Assembly: GCA_003486385.1 (NCBI GenBank)
Contig: DNFT01000124.1
Span: 1-55,209 of the forward strand
Source: Eubacterium sp.
GTDB lineage: Bacteria > Bacillota > Clostridia > Lachnospirales > Lachnospiraceae
Direction: 5' to 3'
DNA length: 55,209 nt
The position numbers were made by a program, and so were the translations under genes. The notes under the pieces are model-generated. The model did not search any database and was not told the DNA's origin. It saw only the letters and a list, made by a program, of their open reading frames with translations. Shown here piece after piece: positions 17,460 to 25,675 of the stretch. Position 1 is the first letter of the stretch. The number at the start of each line of letters is the position of its first letter.

Positions 17460-17651
17460 TCAGGTATATCCGTAGCTCTGGTAGTGCTCTGCCTGCAGAA
17501 GCATGTGCAGCTCCCATGCGTTGTAGTATCTGTAGCCTGTATCCGGGTCACGCTTGGGCTTAATCACGTTTTTGGATTCATAATAGCGCAGCGTCTCGGA
17601 GGAGATTCCAAGCGGCTTTGCAATGGTTCCGATATTGTAATCCTTATACAT
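17460..17651 (-). pseudogene. Truncated MerR-family regulator
   Basis: The 63-residue frame encodes only the N-terminal winged HTH of a MerR protein: YNIGTIAKPLGISSETLRYYESKNVI, then GYRYYNAWELHMLLQ and a stop after YQSYGYT, just where full-length members enter the dimerisation helix. GGAGGTG lies correctly before ATG 17651. A further minus-strand fragment with a membrane-like segment lies beyond (about 17341-17423) but is not clearly part of it. Most likely a decayed regulator, although an HTH-only protein might still bind DNA. Confidence 0.65.
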
Positions 17652-17662
17652 CAAATTAAACA

Positions 17663-17697
17663 CCTCCATACTCTAAAGGTACTTTAAAGTATGGAGG
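17663..17697. promoter_or_regulatory. Palindromic MerR-type operator
   Basis: CCTCCATACTCTAAAG and CTTTAAAGTATGGAGG flank GTA, giving 16-bp arms with one mismatch. Its position just upstream of the truncated merR frame and its dyad pattern fit a MerR-family autoregulatory site that has outlived its gene. Confidence 0.5.
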
Positions 17698-17705
17698 TGA
17701 TCAAG

Positions 17706-19295
17706 TTATTTTTCTATTATGCATGAGTGGGTCTTGGTTTTTTTGTCATAGCTGATACCGACTAAAAGGATATTATCGGTATAGCTTTTAATTGCAGAAG
17801 GATATTTTTTTTCTTTAATCTGATTAATTGCGGTATAGGCATTATGATTCCATTTAAGCTCTACGAGTAGTGCCGGGTACGTTGTAGAGTACATCGGCTT
17901 AGGAATAAATACGAAATCTGCAAAGCCGCGTCCCGAAGGAAGCTCACGTATCGGCTTAAAATAATATTCCATGGAGCTTAGGTATGCTATTGTGAGCACA
18001 CTGCTGAGAGAATTTTCATCATTGTATTCAATGGTGGACACATATTCGGAATGTATTTTTTCAATATATTCGGCAACCATGCCGCCGTCCATATCCAGAG
18101 TTGCTTCAAGCAATTCCTTTGAGGCTTTCTGGTATTCAATAAATTCACTCCATTTTGATTCCTCAAGAACAGACGCAAATTCGCTCCTGATTTCTTCGTT
18201 AGGAATAAATGCCATGCGTGTTCTGGAATGGTACGCAAGGTAGCCAAGATGAATAAGTGCGGTTATCACATCATCTTTATTTTTGAAGGTGGACATATCA
18301 TTCTGAAAGGATTTGGTATTTATCACAATACCATCACCGGACATCATGGTAATAATCGCGGTTCTAAGACCGTCAAAATCCATGTTAATGAGTGGCTTTA
18401 TCGCTTCATAGGTTCCGGTATCAGACCAATAGCTTGTAAAATCCCTTCTTTTCATAACACTTACTACTGCCTTGGGATTATAGACCTGGTAATCGGAGAG
18501 CAGGTAGCCGTCATACCAGCGTTTTACGGAAGTATAGTCGATATTATAGCATTTGCACAAGCTCTGAACCTCATTGTCGGTAAAACCGATATATGGTGCG
18601 AAGCTGCCGGCATCGAGCATGGTATATTCCTCAAAATTATTGAGTGCGGACTGGGTCTTTAACTTTTTGATAGGAAGGATACCTGTAAGGTAGGCAAGGT
18701 GGATGTATTTCGTAGGTTCTGTTCCCTTAAACATTCCTCTCAAAAAATTGATATATTCATTCTGGACTTTAAGATTAGAGGAAGCTTCTCTTATAAGCAC
18801 ATCCCATTCATCTATAATAACAATGAATTTATCGCCGCATGCAGCATTTATACATGACATCGCGCCATAGGCAGTCTCAGTATTATCGGGAATGATGGAA
18901 GGATATTCAGCCCTGAGCTCATCAAGCAGGTGCCTATTGATGTAGGAAACCGTCTGCTCCGCAGATTTAGCGTCCATCATACACCACTGTACATCAAAAT
19001 GTATCACATTATATTTATTCAAATGCTTTCTGAAGGAAGGCTTTTTTCCTATGTCCAGCTTTTCAAACATCGCTGCAGAATCACAACCTTTGCTGTAATA
19101 TGCCGACAGCATATTGGCTGTTATGGACTTACCGAAGCGGCGTGGTCTGCTGTTACAAATAAAGGCATCATCCGTATCTATGACATCGTTGGTGATGTCA
19201 AGAAGATTAGTTTTATCAACGTATATTTTTGAATTCAGTGCAACTAAAAAAGCACTATTTCCTGGGTTTAAAAACCTGCCCATAACAATCCTCAT
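17706..19295 (-). CDS. AAA-ATPase-like / PD-(D/E)XK protein, copy 2
   Basis: The 529-aa protein has the same domain order as the gene at 9000: KIYVDKTNLLD, Walker A-like RPRRFGKS near residue 52, Walker B FIVIIDEWDVLI, and a C-terminal nuclease signature GFADFVFIPKP then ALLVELKW. The sequences are well diverged, so this is a subfamily paralogue rather than a recent duplicate. The function is not established. It marks the left border of the signalling island. Confidence 0.87.
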   Translation of the reverse strand: MRIVMGRFLNPGNSAFLVALNSKIYVDKTNLLDITNDVIDTDDAFICNSRPRRFGKSITANMLSAYYSKGCDSAAMFEKLDIGKKPSFRKHLNKYNVIHFDVQWCMMDAKSAEQTVSYINRHLLDELRAEYPSIIPDNTETAYGAMSCINAACGDKFIVIIDEWDVLIREASSNLKVQNEYINFLRGMFKGTEPTKYIHLAYLTGILPIKKLKTQSALNNFEEYTMLDAGSFAPYIGFTDNEVQSLCKCYNIDYTSVKRWYDGYLLSDYQVYNPKAVVSVMKRRDFTSYWSDTGTYEAIKPLINMDFDGLRTAIITMMSGDGIVINTKSFQNDMSTFKNKDDVITALIHLGYLAYHSRTRMAFIPNEEIRSEFASVLEESKWSEFIEYQKASKELLEATLDMDGGMVAEYIEKIHSEYVSTIEYNDENSLSSVLTIAYLSSMEYYFKPIRELPSGRGFADFVFIPKPMYSTTYPALLVELKWNHNAYTAINQIKEKKYPSAIKSYTDNILLVGISYDKKTKTHSCIIEK

Positions 19296-19554
19296 TTCTG
19301 AGCGGTGTTCGTTTTACCGCTACATGTGCTTACAGACCCTGTAATCTATAGAAGAATATTATTCTGCTGTAGATTATACAGTTACATATATTGACAGTCT
19401 ATCATTTAGAGAAAAAAATATCAAGAATTATACAAAAATTCATTGCCCATAACCATGCTTAGACACGGAGAGTTTGATAGTGTAATATTGCATTGAAATT
19501 ACATTGTTCGTAAACCTAAAATCATGGAAAATATAATATGCATGACCAGCCAAA
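19296..19554. other. Intergenic region left of the island
   Basis: It holds an AT-rich hairpin around 19340-19380 (TGTAATCTA paired with TAGATTATACA, with a nested AGAAT/ATTCT). A TCATGGAAA at 19522-19530 looks like an extra half-site of the island operator. No convincing peptide gene is seen on the minus strand here, unlike the equivalent positions beside the other two secreted-protein genes. Confidence 0.4.
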
Positions 19555-19623
19555 TTTATGACATTGCTTAACTGAGAAAATGAGTAAAATGTCATGGAAA
19601 TTGACAGTATATTATGGTAATAT
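19555..19623. promoter_or_regulatory. Island operator 1 with promoter for secreted protein A1
   Basis: Half-sites TTTATGACAT (19555-19564, two mismatches) and ATGTCATGGA (19589-19598) are 24 nt apart. The right half-site runs into the -35 TGGAAA (19595-19600), followed by 17 nt and the -10 TAATAT (19618-19623). The A1 start codon is 72 nt further on. On the other strand a TATATT is spaced correctly, but its -35 is poor. Confidence 0.75.
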
Positions 19624-19695
19624 AAAATTACGATTAAAGTAATGTATTGGGAATGAAGCACATAACAAAAATGCAAAGAAGAGGAGGAATTTCAC

Positions 19696-20136
19696 ATGGC
19701 AAAAACATTTAAAAAGGTTATGGCTGTGCTACTTGCAGGTCTTGTAACCGCGACCACCCCTGTGAATGTGTCCGCGGCGGCAGCCTCAGAGGATGGACAT
19801 GTCGTATTCGGCGGGTATGGACAGCGCTCAAGCTGTGAGGTGCAGTTTGACAAGAGCATAACCTCAATAGTAGGCTACGGCAGGCAGGCTGATATTGATG
19901 TGAGCGGTACGATAAAGCTTAAGTATCAGTGGGATGAGGGCTACGATTCGGAGTTCACATCGGGAAGCGGCTACGCGGAGGTCGATTCTGCGGTGGATGG
20001 CTTGTCGGTGGAGGTGCGCCACATTAAGACAACAGGGCGCACAATATTGTTCAAGATTATTCTGAGCAATGGAAAAAATGAAATTGGAAGCGCTGAGATA
20101 TCATACTATGTTGATGAGTATGGACAGATATTTTAG
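19696..20136 (+). CDS. Small secreted protein A1, 146 aa
   Basis: A signal peptide is clear: MAKTFKKVMAVLLAGLVTAT, then a likely cleavage near Val-Ser-Ala at residue 27. The mature part (about 119 aa) is strand-rich. It has a central Gln-Trp-Asp-Glu-Gly-Tyr-Asp-Ser-x-Phe-Thr motif and ends with SAEISYYVDEYGQIF. Two relatives exist in the window (22776-23228, broken, and 32090-32512). The family is not one I recognise. GGAGGAA precedes the ATG. Expression is predicted from operator 1. It could be an effector, a surface factor or a modified product exported outside. Confidence 0.85.
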   Translation: MAKTFKKVMAVLLAGLVTATTPVNVSAAAASEDGHVVFGGYGQRSSCEVQFDKSITSIVGYGRQADIDVSGTIKLKYQWDEGYDSEFTSGSGYAEVDSAVDGLSVEVRHIKTTGRTILFKIILSNGKNEIGSAEISYYVDEYGQIF

Positions 20137-20154
20137 AGTTTAAAATTAAGAGGC

Positions 20155-20193
20155 AGCCACGGTTTTACCTGATTATAGGGTGAAGCCGTGGCT
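20155..20193 (+). terminator. Hairpin after A1
   Basis: AGCCACGG pairs with CCGTGGCT, with further TTTACC/GGGTGAA pairing inside. The tail is TAAAATATTAT rather than a T-run, so it may be a weak terminator or a 3' protecting hairpin. Confidence 0.5.
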
Positions 20194-20423
20194 AAAATAT
20201 TATGTGGGAGAGAAAATAATACTGAAATGTTTTGACCCCAACATCATGTTATCAGAGAACCTGCAAAGGGGATAATAAGTCATTGTGGATGTCACATTTA
20301 GAGTATATAATAAAGTGTAAGAAATATTGATATGATTATATGAAAAGTTAATGTTAAATTGTATTTAAAATATAGTGTAGGAAATAGGACAGTGTCTGCG
20401 GTATTTTGGAGGGGGATTGATAG

Positions 20424-20543
20424 ATGGGAATATATTTTATTGCCTGTAATATCGCAGGAGAACGCCAAAATACGCAGAGGATAAATATGTACAGCGCGGT
20501 TACCGGATATACAGGTGACGGAGAGGGGAATGATTTTATTTGA
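20424..20543 (+). CDS. 39-residue leader ORF overlapping the R1 start
   Basis: ATG 20424 sits behind a strong ribosome site (GGAGGGGG, 20408-20415). The frame runs 39 codons (starting MGIYFIACNIAGER) to TGA 20541-20543, which overlaps the TTG start of R1 at 20540. This layout suggests translational coupling or a regulatory leader that sets R1 level. No equivalent is seen before R2, and the peptide has no signal sequence, so it may matter through its translation rather than its product. Confidence 0.5.
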   Translation: MGIYFIACNIAGERQNTQRINMYSAVTGYTGDGEGNDFI

Positions 20544-22339
20544 CATACAGTTATATAGGAAAAATGGCAGCATATGAGCGTGACAGGCAGGGAGTATCTG
20601 CGGAGACTGTCTGCAAGGGTCTGTGCGACTTGGATATATATAATAGCTTTGAAAAAGGGGAGGACGTCGGTGATATCCATGTTGTGAGGATGGTGCTTCA
20701 AAGACTTGGAATAAGCGCAAGTCTTGCCGGCAGATATCTTTGCCGGGATGAGTATGATGAGATATATGCCAGATTCAATATACTGGAGCTTCTGAGGGCA
20801 GGCAGGCTCGAATCGGCAAAGAAGGCTGTAGAGGAGTATGAAAACCGATATTGTGTAAGAGGTAACCGGCTTAATATGCAGTTCATGACATACATGAATG
20901 CAAGAATAGCACAGCTTGATGGAGATACAGTTGAGGCATTGTGCATGTACAAAAAGGCAATCGGTTATACCATAGAAGATTACGGCGTGGCTGAATTTAC
21001 CTGCATATCGATATACGAGTATTTTATGCTTGCCAATATTGCACAGCTGAACGCAGCACTTGGAAATTATATGGAGGCGGAAAAGCTGTATGAGAGACTT
21101 CTTGCATATTGTCACAGAAAAAATTCAGACTATTGGACTATGGCGTGCGTCTATCCGAAAACAATCTGTGAAATGCTGGACATAAATACACCGGAACGCA
21201 TGGGAGATTATGACAGGCAGGTATGGCTTAATGAATGTAATGCTGCCCTAAAAGTGCTCAGTGACACGTCAAGACTTCACTATATATGTCCGTTGTTAAA
21301 TAAAAGGCATGCCTTGCTGGAGCTTCTTGGAGAAGAACCGGATAAGCAGTACGATAGTTTTCTTGAACATTATGAATGGCTGAGAAACAGGTATCATGTC
21401 AAGGGAGAGCTGTTAGAGTGGTATCCGTATTATAACAGTGACTGGGAATTCTATCCTGTTGAGAAGCTTATCAACGAGCGGAGAAAACTATATGGCATGA
21501 CCATCGAAGAGCTTGCCGAAGGAGTATGTGCACCAGAGACAGTCAGCAGAATAATCAACAGGAGAGTTTCGCCTAAACGCAGTACAGTGGAAGCACTTCT
21601 TGATAAGCTGGAGCTTAGAGGGGTGTTGTTGGAGGACGTTATGGTGTGTGATGACTGGGAGACGCATAGAATATGGGATGATATGGTACATGCCCAGGCA
21701 ATTGATGATTATGTTACAGGCAGAAGGTTGAACGAAAAAATAGCGAAAAAACTTGATGTAAATATCCCTATAAATCGTATGCTTTTAGAGTATGTGAATG
21801 TTGGCGCAGATATGGGAATAGAGAAAAATAATTATGAAAAATATGCATTACTGCATGAGAAAATGTTGGGTTTTAATATTGAGAATATAGAAAAGCTGAC
21901 AATTTTTACACGAATAGAAACAATGGTTATAAATAGATATTTTTACTGTATGGATAAGGTAAAAAATTACACAAAGCTTGGAGTATATGAAAGCATGTGT
22001 AATACTTATCTAAGCGATTCAGGTAATGACAGAGCATCTGCAACTAATTTTGAGGGTACATTAACGCGTTGTGCAAGTTATACAGGTAATGCAGCACGTT
22101 TTACGGATTCAAATAATTATTCTGAATGGGGCATAAATTTGGAGTTGAATTGTGAAAGAATGCATTGCTTATCCACCATTATATACTGCATTCCGTGGAA
22201 TAATGCGGAATGCGGAAGAAATGTTTCCGGTGATGATATAAAAATGTGTGAATGTGCCTACTGGGTGGCATGGATGCTCAATGAAAAAGGAAGAATGAAT
22301 TTTTATAATCGTTGGATTGAAAAACATAGTGAAAAATGA
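20540..22339 (+). CDS. R1: dual-HTH, TPR-like transcriptional regulator, 599 aa
   Basis: Three regions are visible. Residues 5-60 are an XRE-like HTH (YIGKMAAYERDRQGVSAETV). Residues about 75-300 are helical repeats resembling TPRs, with tyrosine- and alanine-rich pairs such as ARIAQLDGDTVEALCMYKKA. Residues about 305-365 are a second XRE-like HTH (ERRKLYGMTIEELAEGVCAP, then ETVSRIINRRVSPKRST). The C-terminal 230 residues are helical and end with a conserved YCIPWNN segment. R2 is a full-length paralogue. The TTG start is supported by a gap-free match to the R2 N-terminus. By analogy with RRNPP receptors it should bind a peptide, here the one encoded tail-to-tail 6 nt downstream. That is inference. 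Confidence 0.85.
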   Translation: MTYSYIGKMAAYERDRQGVSAETVCKGLCDLDIYNSFEKGEDVGDIHVVRMVLQRLGISASLAGRYLCRDEYDEIYARFNILELLRAGRLESAKKAVEEYENRYCVRGNRLNMQFMTYMNARIAQLDGDTVEALCMYKKAIGYTIEDYGVAEFTCISIYEYFMLANIAQLNAALGNYMEAEKLYERLLAYCHRKNSDYWTMACVYPKTICEMLDINTPERMGDYDRQVWLNECNAALKVLSDTSRLHYICPLLNKRHALLELLGEEPDKQYDSFLEHYEWLRNRYHVKGELLEWYPYYNSDWEFYPVEKLINERRKLYGMTIEELAEGVCAPETVSRIINRRVSPKRSTVEALLDKLELRGVLLEDVMVCDDWETHRIWDDMVHAQAIDDYVTGRRLNEKIAKKLDVNIPINRMLLEYVNVGADMGIEKNNYEKYALLHEKMLGFNIENIEKLTIFTRIETMVINRYFYCMDKVKNYTKLGVYESMCNTYLSDSGNDRASATNFEGTLTRCASYTGNAARFTDSNNYSEWGINLELNCERMHCLSTIIYCIPWNNAECGRNVSGDDIKMCECAYWVAWMLNEKGRMNFYNRWIEKHSEK

Positions 22340-22345
22340 TTATCT

Positions 22346-22498
22346 TTATATATCATTATAGCATCTGGTATTATCTTCATCAGAGCACACAGATACATTA
22401 CTGTTATTCAAATTATTGATAAAGCTGTTATCAAATATTATTGAGATATTAAAGACAATAAGTAAAAGTGCAATAACTGAACGTAATTTTTTCTTCAT
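22346..22498 (-). CDS. Pep1: 50-residue exported peptide precursor
   Basis: A minus-strand gene too short for usual ORF cut-offs. It starts MKKKLRSVIALLLIVFNISI, a basic N-terminus plus hydrophobic core, and ends in a polar segment containing NVSVCSDEDNTRCYNDI with two cysteines. AAAGGGGT lies 9 nt before the ATG. The stop codon is 6 nt beyond the R1 stop (convergent). It aligns without gaps to Pep2 over at least 40 residues, sharing Asn-Asn-x-Asn-x-Ser-x-x-Ser-Asp. A promoter (TGGACA, 17 nt, TATAGT at 22554-22559) reads into it from operator 2. Its likely role is a signalling pro-peptide for R1. Confidence 0.75.
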   Translation of the reverse strand: MKKKLRSVIALLLIVFNISIIFDNSFINNLNNSNVSVCSDEDNTRCYNDI

Positions 22499-22553
22499 AA
22501 TATAGTACCCCTTTCGTGCTTATGTGAGATGTAAAAAGGTTTTCATATACTTG

Positions 22554-22647
22554 ACTATACTATACAGTGCAAGTAATGTCCATGACATTGGAGGCTAAAA
22601 AAACAGGGTTCAATGTCATGGACAATCAAGCAAAAATAGTATAACAT
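22554..22647. promoter_or_regulatory. Island operator 2 with divergent promoters
   Basis: TGTCCATGACATTG (22577-22590) and CAATGTCATGGACA (22611-22624) form a perfect 14-bp inverted repeat. Each half contains a -35 (TGGACA). Rightward: 17 nt then TAACAT (22642-22647) toward the A2 remnant, lipoprotein B1 and the exporter. Leftward: 17 nt then TATAGT toward Pep1. This is the cleanest copy of the site. Confidence 0.85.
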
Positions 22648-22775
22648 TGGCGTATGGTTTAAATCATACGTCGGGTGGGAAGTGTAATGCTATTATGGGA
22701 AGAATGGCTGCAGCGTATTTTCATAGATTAGTTAGCGGGAAAGTTTGAAAAATACATTATAATGAGGATTTCAAG

Positions 22776-23228
22776 ATTGTAAAAACATTCAAAAAAGTTA
22801 TGGCTATGTTAATTGTGGGTATTGTAACATTTATTACACCTGTAAACGTATTTGCGATGCCGAATACAGATGATGGAATTATGACTTTGGGATATGGGCA
22901 GAGCGACAGTAATACTGTTGGGTTTTCAAAATCAATATCTGTAACAATCTTGCCTAATGTGACTTTTAATGTTGGTGTTAATGGTGAAATATTTCTTAAT
23001 TATGAGTGGGATGAAGGTTATGACTCACGATTTACATCTGGAAGCGGATATGCATCGGTTTTTTCTGTACCAGATGGTATTGCACAGGATGGATGGACAG
23101 CTGAAGTTCGTTATATAACAACAACATGGCGTACAATATTATTTTAAATTGTGGTATTTAGAAATGGGAAAGAAGTAGGAAGCAGTGATATTTCTTATTA
23201 TGTTGATGAATATGGTCAGGTGTTTTAA
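22776..23228 (+). pseudogene. Broken secreted protein A2
   Basis: It is homologous to A1 from end to end: VKTFKKVMAMLIVGIVTFIT against A1's KTFKKVMAVLLAGLVTATT, the same Trp-Asp-Glu-Gly-Tyr-Asp-Ser motif, and SYYVDEYGQVF at the end. Two lesions are visible. The codon where ATG is expected is ATT (22776-22778), and an in-frame TAA (23145-23147) replaces a lysine codon of A1, after which homology continues in frame to 23228. An internal ATG at 22800 could start a truncated product lacking the basic part of the signal peptide. Confidence 0.8.
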
Positions 23229-23311
23229 TTGCTAAATAAAAATATTGCGGTCTTGCTTGAACTACATAGTAAGACAGCATTCAAAAATATTATACGAGGA
23301 GGAAGATAATT

Positions 23312-25588
23312 ATGAAAGGTTACAAGAAAACTTCTGAAATTTTAGGCTGCATAGCTGTATGGCTATGTCTTTTTGCATTTGTGGCGACAGGCTGTAGTGC
23401 AAGAGGTGGGAATAGTGACGATACCGCGGATGGACAGACTGAAACGGATAGTTCATTGTCAGAGGGGCAGACGGTGGACAGCACATACTGGGAGAATGCC
23501 GACTTATACACATGGCGACTTGAGGACGATGGAAAATGGGAACTGCCTGAGAATATAAGGTTGATAGATACTTTTTTTATTGGGGATAAGCTTTTTTGCA
23601 GTGATGGAGATTTAAACATGATTGAGGAAGGAGAAGATGGAGGAATATCCGTCTATTCTCTTACCGACAAAAAGACAGTTGAGATTGAATTTTCAAAGAT
23701 TGAAAAATTGATAAATGACGAGCTTGGAAGCTATTCATATATGTATATAGATAAGCTGTATGAAGGAGATGATGGCAGGCTGTATATTCTAGCAGAGGCA
23801 GCGGATGTTAACAATAATTATATATCCTTTATTTTGAAATATAATTATGAGGATGAGACAATTGAGGCTATGAGATTGAGTGCGGATATGCCGGAGAGGA
23901 ACAATCCAAGGCAATTAAATCTCGCACAGGAATTTGTTGTTACGGCAGATGGCTATTATTACGTCAGGGACTATCAAGGGCTTAATATAGTTGACCCTGA
24001 TGGCAATGTTACACAATTAGCTGGAGTGAACGGACGTGTATTCAGTTATGACTCATCAGCATGGTATAGTGCTTATTACGCAGATGATTATGGAATATTC
24101 AGAATAGATGAGAAGGGAAATGTGATAGAGCGAAAGTTCAGCTTCCCATTAGGAGATATATTAGGAAGTGTTGCCGGCAGAATATTTGTGAAAGGTGGAA
24201 ATGGAATATTAGTGTATGATGTGGAAAAAGAAACCACGGATACATTATTTAGGTGGACGGATGTTGATACTGTAAGTAATGACGTAACTAATGTATATCT
24301 GATAGATGATTCGTGCATAGCAGTTATGTATAATGACAAAAGCGACGAGACCGGCACGACTTATGGATATGAGTTTGTCGGACGTGTGAGCAGGGCGGAT
24401 ATTACGGAAGAGGACAGGGAAGAGCTTGTAATAGGCTGTATGTATACACCTGTGTTGCTTGAGCGTAACATAGTAGAATTTAATAAAAGCCAGCAGAAGT
24501 ATCATGTATCGATAAGGGCATATAATGACAGAAGCAATGAGTTAACTACGGATGAGGCAACAACGAGACTTCATCTTGACCTTGCCTCCGGAAATGCACC
24601 GGATATGCTTAATCTGCAATATTTAGATATTTACAACCTTGTCGATAAAGGTGTAATAGATGACCTCAGACCATATTTTGACAGAGATACAGAAATAGAC
24701 ATACAGGATTATGTAGAATCTGTTGTGGAGGCATGTACGATAGACGGTGTGCTTGTCTCTGTGCCGTTGGAGTATGTTATATATTCATATTTTGGAAAGG
24801 CAGACATGGTGGGTGAGAGTGCAGGCTGGACAATAGATGATGTGGCAGAGTGTCTTAACAATAATCCGGGCAGTGTATTTTCTACATGGACAAGGGAATT
24901 TATGCTGGCAAGAATTCTGCAATATTCGATTGATACATTTATAGACAGTGATAGTGGAACCTGTGATTTTACAACCAAAACCTTCGATGAGCTGCTTGAT
25001 ATAATAGAACCGCTTCCGAGTGAAGCAAATTATTCGCCGGTAGAAGAAAAGACAAGTCTTATAAACAATATAAATTTGTATAATTTTGAAGTTATACAGG
25101 AATATTATGCCAAATATGGTGACGATATTATAATTAAAGGATATATTACTGCTGATGGAAGAGCATGCCATAATCTCTCAGTAACAGATGCATATTCAAT
25201 TGTTTCGACTTCCGGCTGTAAGGACGGAGCATGGGAATTTATCAAGTTCTGTCTTATAAATGATAATTCCAGTATTGGATGGTTTTCCTCTAATAAACAG
25301 AGGCAGCAGGAGATGATTGATGAAGAGCTTGCACATGCAGGAGAGGAGAAGCGCAGTACATTTTACACGGAGCAGGGATCTGTAAATTACCATTATGCTA
25401 CGCAGGGAGAGATAGACACGGTGATGAATTTGATAGAAAATGTGGAGCTGTCTCCGTCATATAGCAGTGGGATAAGCAATATCATTAAGGAAGAACTTGA
25501 CAGCTACTTCCTGGGCGGCAGGTCTAAGGAGGAGACTGTGACAATTATACAGGACAGAGTTCAGCTCTATCTGGATGAGAGGAATTAA
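23312..25588 (+). CDS. Lipoprotein B1, solute-binding-like, 758 aa
   Basis: A lipoprotein signal ends in VATGC (Cys28), followed by an acidic Ser/Asp/Gly linker. Residues about 50-360 look like repeated beta-blades (recurring YxYxxD-type strands), a propeller-like sensor region. Residues about 375-745 resemble the extracellular solute-binding family 1: LASGNAPDMLNL, DKGVIDDLRPYFD and ACTIDGVLVSVPLEY, ending with an Ala-Trp-Glu-Phe-Ile-Lys-Phe helix. It probably sits on the outer face of the membrane. It follows A2 and precedes the exporter, so capture of a peptide or glycan ligand for the system is plausible. GAGGAGG precedes the ATG. Confidence 0.83.
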   Translation: MKGYKKTSEILGCIAVWLCLFAFVATGCSARGGNSDDTADGQTETDSSLSEGQTVDSTYWENADLYTWRLEDDGKWELPENIRLIDTFFIGDKLFCSDGDLNMIEEGEDGGISVYSLTDKKTVEIEFSKIEKLINDELGSYSYMYIDKLYEGDDGRLYILAEAADVNNNYISFILKYNYEDETIEAMRLSADMPERNNPRQLNLAQEFVVTADGYYYVRDYQGLNIVDPDGNVTQLAGVNGRVFSYDSSAWYSAYYADDYGIFRIDEKGNVIERKFSFPLGDILGSVAGRIFVKGGNGILVYDVEKETTDTLFRWTDVDTVSNDVTNVYLIDDSCIAVMYNDKSDETGTTYGYEFVGRVSRADITEEDREELVIGCMYTPVLLERNIVEFNKSQQKYHVSIRAYNDRSNELTTDEATTRLHLDLASGNAPDMLNLQYLDIYNLVDKGVIDDLRPYFDRDTEIDIQDYVESVVEACTIDGVLVSVPLEYVIYSYFGKADMVGESAGWTIDDVAECLNNNPGSVFSTWTREFMLARILQYSIDTFIDSDSGTCDFTTKTFDELLDIIEPLPSEANYSPVEEKTSLINNINLYNFEVIQEYYAKYGDDIIIKGYITADGRACHNLSVTDAYSIVSTSGCKDGAWEFIKFCLINDNSSIGWFSSNKQRQQEMIDEELAHAGEEKRSTFYTEQGSVNYHYATQGEIDTVMNLIENVELSPSYSSGISNIIKEELDSYFLGGRSKEETVTIIQDRVQLYLDERN

Positions 25589-25675
25589 GTTACAAGGAGA
25601 GGTAATTTAACGAAAAGTAACAGTAAACTATCAGATATTTATTGCAATGGTTTTTGTGATGTACGGAGGTAGAGT

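Noticed and set aside
19440..19676. Possible third peptide gene on the minus strand left of operator 1
   Set aside because: The frame runs through the operator and lacks a basic-hydrophobic N-terminus and ribosome site; shorter starts give only about 17 residues.
20354..21115. 253-codon minus-strand frame opposite R1
   Set aside because: Composition (Cys-, His- and Ile-rich, no ribosome site) is that of a shadow frame; R1 has paralogy support on the plus strand.
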